Shown here piece after piece: positions 37,101 to 45,604 of a stretch of DNA of 45,604 nucleotides (position 1 is the first letter of the stretch; each line of letters starts with the position of its first letter). The DNA comes from Helochares maculicollis. Its lineage: Eukaryota > Arthropoda > Insecta > Coleoptera > Hydrophilidae. The stretch covers positions 1 through 45,604 of the forward strand of contig JAWQRO010000260.1 of the NCBI GenBank assembly GCA_033557835.1, read 5' to 3'. The notes beneath the pieces are model-generated. The model searched no databases and was not told the origin of the DNA. It was given only the letters and a program-made list of their open reading frames with translations. Made by a program: the position numbers and the translations under genes.

Positions 37101-40100
37101 TGCACAATTTGCAAAAGCATAAGTCAAAAGTATGAAAGCAGAAATACACAATATAGCAGACACTATGTATTATAGCGACATGTGGCCAACCATAGAAAAC
37201 AACATCCTAAAATAGTGTTTGCGTGTTTCTATGAATGTGATTTTTATGTCCAACTAAAGTAAATATATTTAGTTAGTATCATACCAAGAGCTTTTTATTC
37301 AACTCCATTTGGGATCTCTATTTAATAAACTATGATACTCTAAAGGAATGACAGATTAGGTGATATGTAAAATTTTAGATACAGAATTCGCCAATTGTTA
37401 CTTTCCACAAAAAGATATTAGTTTCAATTAATCCTTTTATATACTACAGCTTAGCTTTTATTAAATTACCGTTCTATTATGATACTCGCCTTGCTTCGTT
37501 TAAAAGTAAATGCTTAAGCTAAGAATTGATAAGTTTAAATGCAATCTACACATATTTAATAATATTTATAATTTGTTTATAAAATACCAGCCATCAGCAA
37601 ACTAGCTGACAGAATAAACTTTTGTAATATAATAAATTAATTTGTTTGAAATATTTAGCTATGATTTGCCTTGTAACTGCTAAATCAAACAAAAACTAAC
37701 ACTGTTTATACAATCTCTTTAATCGCTTAATGTGATTTTATAATCCGGTTGCATTGCAGTTTGTTTTATAACCACAAGCCATTTAAAAATGTACAATACA
37801 ATTTGTACCGAGTTGTGAAATTTAACATATTTTGCAAATATGTTGTCCATTTCAAATAATACAAGGAATTTCAAAAAATATTTTGAAATTTTACCGGCAA
37901 TGTTTTCAGACAAAAGGTCCATATTTTATATATGTTCTTAAGCAATCTTTATATCACAAAATGCATTTAAGCAAAGCTAATATACAACAACTAATAATAG
38001 AAATATCTATATACAAGAAAAATATTAATAAATACCAAAAAATTTTAACATTTATGCGTTGACCATGTCGGTAAAAGCTATGCTCATCAAATATATTTGT
38101 GGGTATAACAATTGCTTGATTGTGTAGGCAATTCAAAGCAACTTCTATTTTACCATAAATAAGATAAATTAACAATGACTGGTTGTAGAAACTAAGTACA
38201 AACACGATCAAAACTGTCCAACTACTGAGTGGAATAGAAGTGAGGACATTAAATATACGCGATGAGAACTTAATTCTTAACAACAGATCACTTTAACAGA
38301 AATAAACAGAATAAAGTGAAAAAATGATATTAAATTGAAAATAAATTTGTACGAATTTACAAAAATAGCAGATCTTGAACGCAAGAAATTGTCTCAAGGT
38401 CAGACATTTAAAATAATACTATCAACTGTTAAAGAAAACACACCGAAAATAACGACGTAATATAATATAGTTTTATGATCACATATAAAAATAAAATGAT
38501 AATTTTTTTACAGAAACCGTAAATGATAGATAGGACTTGATTGCATTTGAATCCTTTTAACTTAATAGCAGATTGTAGATAGAAGAGCAATAATTCACCC
38601 GTTTTGAAGTTAACTTACAAACTCCAAATACGTACAACAATCTAGAAACTAGAAACTTGAGCCACCGCACACAAAGTTTAACAGCAATTTAATCATAATG
38701 CAAATTTCATATTTCTTCTCCACACAAAGCCAAACTTCCCATATTTTATCTAGTGTATTTCCTACAAGGGTTGAGGTGCACTTAGTAGAATCCTTTCCTA
38801 AAATATTTGAGCATTGAACCTCTAGCGGGATAAAACTGTTTAAGCGAGTCCTGTATTTGAACTGAGGAGATATTTACAAAGGAGTATAGTCTGCCTACAG
38901 AAAACAAACAGGAAAGATTAAATCAAATGATTCACATAACGAGGGCCTGTCACTAGTCTCCCCTCGTCTGCAAATAGTTGCGCATTTATTAAAACATGAA
39001 AGAGGATGCATACCGATGTTCTTGTTTTCTTGCTCGTAATGTCAAATAGAACTTTGGATGCATAGTAAAACTGGAAACGACAATCTTCTCTGAAGCCAAA
39101 CGGTTTCATGGCTAATAATATAATGAGCATTTATTTGACTATTTAAATTTTTAATATAAACATTTTCAACGTCACGATATGATTTTAGTAAAGTTTGCAA
39201 CTTTGTATATCATAAGTGCTGAATAAGATTTTTACTAACGCTCCTATCTTAAAAAACACTATTAAACCGACATAAAAACTGAACTAACTACAGAACGTTA
39301 AATTTAAGTCGTTGCTTATCTCACTCAAGAAACCAACTTAATATTTTACTGGCAAAGTAATTCAACACGCTTGTGTAATGCTTTTGCGAGTAGTTACTTT
39401 AAGTTATCATTAACGTTCCAAATATACTATAGGGGCTATGAAAAAACGGCAATAAATTAATAGTTTATATTTTCGTGTCTATCGGCAACCGTTCTCTAAA
39501 CAACCCACTTAGCTTACATATTCCGTTTGAATAGTTCAATTTAAAACTGAAATTTGAGCAGGCAATTTGCTCGCCAATTTTTCCTGGCATTCTTGGTATG
39601 CGCATGCAACCAGAGACTGTTTTTCCTCATAAATTAAAACATTCCCTTATTGCATTATAAAAATATCGCAGAATCAATTTGTAATTCAGGAATATTCTTT
39701 GACCCAATTTGCAATTTATATAACCTAGCATGCAATCTATTTCCACGGAATTTCAAACTGTGTTCGCAGATATCGAATAAATTTGTTGATTGGCTACAAG
39801 TTGCAGAGAATGTTATCTGACAACAAATTACCCATGTAAATGCAATTACCTACATTTGGCTCGTTTCGTATCTTTGCCTAACTACAAAAGAATATATATG
39901 CAAATTACTTACAAATAATACTTGTATTTGCAACGAGTTTCTATTGCGAGGAATACAGCTTCTTGTATTATATATTGAGATTTGTCTGGGAAACAAAAGA
40001 TATTGTGCATTTTTTAACAATTTATTTAATTTTCTGTTGGTTTTTTGATTTAATTGAATATTTTTCATCGCCCATATAAGTAATGAGTGATCTATCGCTT

Positions 40101-42276
40101 AAAACATATACACAAGTTGTTCCCCATCTGTGCCCAATAAAAAATCTAAATAACACACAAAAGATTAATTTAGGACTTGACTTTTCTGTGCAAAAATTAT
40201 ATTGAAACGCAATATTTATAATCTCAATATTTGCATTTCTCTTTTTCTAAGCATTAGAGTTTTCAGTTAAGTGAAGAATTGGATGGAGCAAGGGCAAAGA
40301 ATTAGTATTTTCAATAATGTGCTTATAGTTAACGAAACAAACAAAAAAATAAAGTATTTGAGTCATTATCTAATTTTTAATCCTCAAGAGGTTCGAGTTT
40401 ATAATAGAGTCTAGTAAGTTATCTAATAGAAGTCTAGAAAATCTGTATTTAATACATAAATCTGTACGAAATACTCGGGAAACCTTTGACGTTAGACCTG
40501 TATGTATCTGGAAATTTTAAGCTGACGGCCTAGATGGTTTTAATTAATACCCATTTTCACTCATATATCCAAGTTAAGACATTTCAGATAGTTAAAATTG
40601 GTGTTACATGTTTGTTAAATCATTTTGATGCGTCTAATTGAAGTTAATATTTACCATGAGCTAAGCACACCATATATACCATGTATATGACTGGTGTTCA
40701 AAACAAGAATTACAACATTTTATATATCAACTTTGCTTCACCAAACAAATTTTATTTGGAGGTAGCTATTTATATTGAACGATCAAAAAATAAACTTCGT
40801 TTGTACTTTATAGAAAATTGTTCAAATTAACAATTGTAAAATAAATATTTAGGAAAATGAAGGCTTTGACACGCGTGTTGTATGCTCTGACAATTTGTCT
40901 CTCCACACTTGTCTGTCCTTTCGCTAGTGGAAAATTCGGTTTTAATATTTCAATATGTTACTAGATGTAACATGTCGCCCTTTAATAACACACAAAACTA
41001 TTTGCACCGTTGAAACAACTAATTAGACATTTTTGTGGGAAATATATATGTTATTATATGCAAAAGTAATCTTAAATGTGTCTTCATTAAACTATTAATC
41101 TCTTCAGGGAAGTGTATGCAATTTCCTTTTTGCTAGACAAGAAACAATTCATTTGATGCAACTGTAGCTAATTATTAAATATAATAAAATTAAAAGATAC
41201 TTTTTTTTAATGAAAATTGTTTAAGTAAACGTAACTAGTAAATATATAGAGCCACAACTAACATTTTCTTGTTAAATGCAGATTGCTTGAGTATTAAAAT
41301 TTCACCTGTATAAGCCAACATAACCTGGATAGAATCAACGCATTGAGATATTCCAGACAGCGTTCTTTGAATAATAATTGACTCAGCCGCTTTAAATAAA
41401 TCATATATATCCCCCAAAGGAAAGAACGCCATAATAAATTTTACTGTTTTGAAGTATGTTAATAGAAAATATTAAAGTATGGCTACATACAGAATATAAA
41501 AGTATGTGTTTATCTAATCTAATGCACTTTGTAACGAGGACTGCATAAAATATATTTCAATGCATACATTTCTCATAATGTTCCAGAGGTATTTTAATAA
41601 ATTCTTAGCAAAAAAATGTTTTCCTTTAAAAGTAGCAAAACCATTCGCAAAAAATTCTCCTTGCTTATTTTTTAGCAGGGCAAACGTGATCAGATGTCAA
41701 GCTAGCGCTTTACAAATTTTAAAGACAACAGCAGATCCCTTACGTAAGGTAAAGGGCCGACATGTAATGTCAATACTTTTATACGGCGACGTTTTGTTCA
41801 GAAGCAGGAAAGTCCGAAAGAGAATTGCTTCAAGGGAGGAGAACAGTTTCGCTAGATTGAATGCAACAAAATAAAGTTAAATAAATCGTAGTACTTTGAG
41901 TGTAAAATGATTTTTTAGTGTAAATAAAAGGTAGGGTATAGGGACAGCAACGAGAAGGAGATGGGGCGGCAAGATCTTGAATTCTCGAAACTGTTTTGAG
42001 ATCACTACTTAATAAATGTAGGAAGTTCATAGTTTAATCAATGGTGCTCCAAAGTTCAAGGTGAAATTTCTAGTTAATTAAATTCTATTCCTTCCTATTT
42101 ATATTTATTTGCGAAATTGACGTTGAGATTATTTGCCAACAGCTTTTTTAGTTAACTGTTTCTTGAAGTTTGACTTTACCGTCAATTTAGTCAACCTCAT
42201 AGACTTAATGAGTTTTGTAGTAGTTTTGCTATTTAATGTTTGAAATTTTTAATCGTATTTTACATTTGTTTTACAG
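34196..42276. other. Non-coding DNA, AT-rich, with a GC-richer block near 35 kb
   Basis: A 99-codon minus-strand frame (35399-35698) and a hydrophobic 109-codon minus-strand frame (37954-38283) show no family motifs; hydrophobic frames are expected in AT-rich DNA. A basic 104-codon plus-strand frame at 41560-41874 starts with ATG but is also unrecognised. At 35378-35399 a TATAAA match runs into a perfect 7-bp hairpin (AAATGGC/GCCATTT, 5-base loop). A possible micro-exon at 35103-35134 is given under findings. The stretch 36.0-38.6 kb is very AT-rich. Confidence 0.65.
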
Positions 42277-42435
42277 CGCGAGAACTTTCGTGTCCTTCGC
42301 AAGGATTCTGGTTTCTATATGGGAAAGAGCATAAATTTTTATGTTATTTTCGAAATCATTGTCACGCCTCCATTTTTCAAACCTGGCGCTTCAGAAACCA
42401 TAAAGTTATTTGATGTTAATGGGCCTTGGAGATGA
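42277..42435 (+). other. Possible 3'-terminal coding exon (speculative)
   Basis: A pyrimidine-rich tract ending TTTTACAG (to 42276) resembles a strong splice acceptor. It opens directly into 52 uninterrupted codons followed by TGA at 42433-42435. The translation begins RENFRVLRKDSGFYMGKS and ends TIKLFDVNGPWR; it is balanced in charge and less Asn/Ile/Lys-rich than most chance frames in the window. I do not recognise a family. No AATAAA signal was seen on this strand in the next several hundred bases, which weakens the idea. Upstream exons were not found. Confidence 0.18.
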
Positions 42436-44714
42436 ATCTTGAAAAATTGAAAAGTTTCCACAAACACATTCAATTTTCCCTATGGTCATATTTTAAATCT
42501 TTTATTGGGGATTGGCATTCAGCGTCAGTTCGTTAGGTGGAATTCTGAGCTCAAACGCTGAATATCCTTTGTGATTTCGTACGATTGATGCATGCTGGAC
42601 GTTTATTTTTCCTCTAGAAAGTTCCAGTTACCTCGTTAGTTTTCTCTTCTTTTATTGGGTAGGATAGTTTAAATGATATATTAGCGATGCTTTGCGAGCT
42701 TACAAAACAATCGCTTTAAACTGCGGCCAATTTAGTTTATGGGCACGGTTTGACAACTTTACAGCCCAACCTAATTGCTACTGTGTAAATCAAATACGTC
42801 AGAGGTTGTGATAGGGACAACAATTTAATTTATATTCATGAAATTACCATGTTGTGTTTTCTTCTTAGCTCTGTTTAGGTGTGGTGAAGAATGCTTTTAC
42901 CGTTTGTAAGTATTGTTTCTCAAAATATAAAGGAATATACATTCAATATCTTTCTGCAAAAATATTTAATGATATACAAAGTTAGCAATTGTTACTTCCA
43001 TTTCAGAAAATGATTTGTTTTTCCAATTTCAGAACATTAGCTTAAAATCCAGTGATGTTAATTAAATGTAGTTTTTTCAAACTCGTTTTTTTTATATAGA
43101 CAGGTGACAGCATAGAAAAAGTATTTGTTTGCAGATGTTTAAATAGTCGCTTTAGAAAAGTTGCCACTAAAAATATTTAAGACAAATAATTAAATAAAAT
43201 TGCAAAGAAGCAGCATAAAACTAGTACTTTAATGGGGCACGAAAACAAAACTAAAATGTGCAAAACATAATTAAAACTAATTACACGTAAACGTTGTTCG
43301 TTAAATAATGAATAAACTCCCCCGCAACCAGCCCCTATAAAATTTACTACATGTTTAATGTTGTGGCCATTATTCCGTATGAGCTTGGCGTGGATGCAAT
43401 TCGCACTGGGAATTTGATAGATTTCGTACATTGTATGTCGGTTGACAACTAGAGTTCGTTGTTCAATTAAAATTAAACATGGTAGTACAAACAAATCCAT
43501 TGTGAGCGTGAAATACTGACCGTAAAGTATGCAAGGAGGAAAGAGGGATGTTTGCAATTGTGCTCAGTTTGATATAACACCACTTCCTGTTCCATAATTA
43601 ATTCAGATGTTCCTATAGTTCATTTTCTGCGATAATAAACTTCTTGTGTTACAATTTTATATTTTGTTAAGATAACATTCTTAGAAACTATTTGGTGGGT
43701 AAAAGATGGTGTAGGTCAAATTTTTCGGCGTTCATTGTGATGTAAACAGGTGATTAGTATGAATTTGCCAGCTTAGTTGAAAATGATAATCAGTTGAAAC
43801 AGTGTTGATGCTTAAGGTAAAGAATAATTGCATGTAATAATTCAAGATCTTTTGTTAACGACAGTTAATGAAAATAGCTTGAAATGAGGCTGGAAAAATT
43901 TAAATAGCACAAGCGAATATGGACAAACATACAGTCGATTAATCTGTACAATGGTTACGATTAATTAGTTCTATTAAATCAACTTTTATTTAATTACGGA
44001 CACAAATTTTACCAAACTACAATGTTGTGTTGGATTCTAATTACTGGAAATTTTGTCTAGTTTACAATATATGTCCCAATAAACGTAAAAATAAAATATC
44101 AATAAACTATAATTGAAGGAACAAATCTACTAGTGTAAGCTTACACAAAATGAAAAGTCAATAAATTTAACATTATTTAACATTGAACGTCAGTAATATC
44201 CCGCTTTTGATTTTTATTATTACTTATTAAAGATATGGACCTACACAATTTTCTTCAACAATGAATTAGAATATCAATTAAAAAACGAACAAATTCAAGT
44301 ATACTTGAAAATTAATTAGTTCTCCTTTTAATATTTGCATAATAATCTAAAGAAGATCCAATAAACATAGGATTCACTTAATGAAGTCGCAAAAAAGCGT
44401 CGAGATTAAATTTAAACAATTTCAGCTCCCATTAATTTCGAGACCTTTCCGAATCGGAAACTTTAAAATTAACCCGTAATCCATATCGGAATCATTTTAA
44501 AAACTCTTGGATCAATTTCGGAAGGAACGGAAAGGCGCAGCAGCGCAAACGCCTCTTAAATATAAATGAGAATTCTTAGTGGAAGTATTCCGGAGCCGAA
44601 ATATATGCGCAAGACTTATTGAAAGTTCTCAATCTAAATTACGTTTTAAAGGCGCAACGATGGAAAGTGTAGATCTGCTGCAACATGTGATCTAGATAAA
44701 TCGCTTCATTACAG
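42436..44714. other. AT-rich non-coding DNA, no gene recognised
   Basis: A 126-codon minus-strand frame (43177-43557) starts with a hydrophobic stretch that could pass for a signal sequence, but the rest has no motif and the frame sits in AT-rich DNA. A near-perfect palindrome, TTTCCGA-A-TCGGAAA, lies at 44446-44460; its short symmetrical form could be a transcription-factor site, but nothing nearby supports that. Confidence 0.65.
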
Positions 44715-44908
44715 ATTTGATACGATCTGGAACTGGGAGTGAGAGAGTTTTCGGCTTACTACGGGTGAACAACAAAGGAGTGACATGTACTCCGGAAGAA
44801 TGGAAGGGTTGCATTCCACATTCCAAGGCTTTAGAAGCGGTCCTAACTTTCTCATATACCCAGTTTCCACAATTGAAAAGGGGTTTCTGGTTCACTATAT
44901 TTATGCAG
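44715..44908 (+). other. Possible internal coding exon (speculative)
   Basis: An acceptor-like TTCATTACAG ends at 44714 and a donor-like CAG|GTAAAA begins at 44909. The 194 bases between have one fully open frame (64 codons from 44717), while the other two forward frames hit stops within about 30 bases. The product contains GVTCTPEEWKGCIPHSKALE and ends KRGFWFTIFMQ. It has a more ordinary amino-acid mix than chance frames here, and the DNA is GC-richer than its flanks. I do not recognise a domain. A minus-strand frame overlaps the same bases (44692-44895), which lowers confidence. Confidence 0.22.
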
Positions 44909-45604
44909 GTAAAATTTCATTGCTGTCCGCCTTAGGGGGTCGCTTATGTAAATTCAACCAAATCTAATATTTTATTTTTAGTTTTGTTGTATCAGGTTTC
45001 TCTCAGATAAAATAAAGGGTCTCTGTTTTATTTCGCCTTTTTACCGCTCTCATTCGATTTTAGCGATGGGAATATTTCTAGGTCGGTAAGTAATGCTCGC
45101 GAGCTGAAAGAAAAAGCAGGGTGGAAAAATTAAAGAGCTAGTCTTCCGCGATCCACTAGTTCATTTATTGAATAAAACGTTATATCTATGCAAATAATAG
45201 TATAAATTGCTTTCTGGAGTGCAATGATCCTTGTAAATGGAAAATGAATTTGTACATTTTTCGCTTTCTTGACTGACAAAAGAGCTAACGTTTGCTCTTA
45301 CGGAATGTTTGATATTCAATAAATATGAGTACATGCTACGATTTCCAAGGATTCTAAAGAAGTGTTTCGATTGGCAAGTTCAATGAAGTGTGATGTTACT
45401 AAGATATTTGAAGCATTTAAAAACGTAGTTTGAAAAATGTGTTGCGCTGCTTTTTCTGGCATATTATCCTACACACAAAAGAATTACTGTGGTTGGAAAA
45501 TGCCGTAACTAGAAAAATTTTGCGAATAATAAAACTCTGTAGAGCTAGAATTCAATAGTGCATGTTATTGTACATAATAAAGAATACGTTTGACCAACTA
45601 TTTT
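44909..45604. other. Non-coding DNA to the window end
   Basis: No coding region, repeat or mobile element was recognised. The first 250 bases are slightly GC-richer than the rest. Nothing suggests that a gene runs off the right-hand edge. Confidence 0.7.

Noticed and set aside
37954..38283. 109-codon hydrophobic minus-strand frame that could suggest a chemoreceptor fragment
   Set aside because: It lacks the conserved C-terminal motifs of insect gustatory or odorant receptors and lies in the most AT-rich part of the window.
40389..40397. GGTTCGAG, similar to a tRNA B box
   Set aside because: The sequence after it does not continue as a T arm, and no cloverleaf or A box lies upstream.
41560..41874. 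104-codon plus-strand frame starting with ATG
   Set aside because: It is strongly basic with no family resemblance, no promoter and no polyadenylation context; treated as chance.
43177..43557. 126-codon minus-strand frame with a hydrophobic N-terminus
   Set aside because: Hydrophobic starts are common in AT-rich frames. No domain, splice context or conserved motif was seen.

Overview
The window reads as non-coding nuclear DNA from an invertebrate, most likely an arthropod. It is AT-rich throughout (roughly two thirds A+T by eye), has no open frame above about 130 codons, no operon-like spacing, and no strong loss of CpG. The arthropod guess rests on a degraded mariner transposon and on an LTR-retrotransposon fragment whose leader repeats look like ones I associate with insect elements. 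No complete gene could be recognised on either strand. The window is best taken as intergenic sequence or the inside of a very long intron.

Layout. Bases 1-6170 are plain AT-rich DNA. At 6175-6480 there are three diverged copies of a roughly 100-bp tandem unit. From 6.5 to 24.6 kb there are AT-rich stretches broken by GC-richer blocks (about 7.9-8.3, 9.5-10.0, 11.4-12.1, 16.8-18.1, 18.8-19.2 and 20.6-21.1 kb). This part also holds several inverted repeats, the best of which is a miRNA-precursor-like hairpin at 21664-21768. The mariner relic lies at 24610-25324 on the + strand. Its transposase is riddled with stops and frameshifts and has lost the middle of the gene, but it keeps a readable 3' end and 3' terminal repeat. 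At 30868-31266 there is a probable LTR plus 5' leader of a retrotransposon on the - strand; its leader is a four-copy 27-28-bp minisatellite. The rest, to 45604, is AT-rich with GC-richer blocks near 32.6-33.5, 34.1-35.7, 42.3-42.8 and 44.4-45.1 kb.

A few places look like possible exons because an open or short segment sits between good splice-site sequences: 44715-44908, 26634-26741, 42277-42435 (terminal-exon type), 35103-35134, 16799-16861 (non-coding) and 1190-1210. None has a product I can name with confidence, and chance is a live explanation for each. No tRNA, rRNA, CRISPR array or bacterial-type regulatory site was seen. The strongest calls are the mariner relic and the tandem repeats; the rest is graded accordingly.
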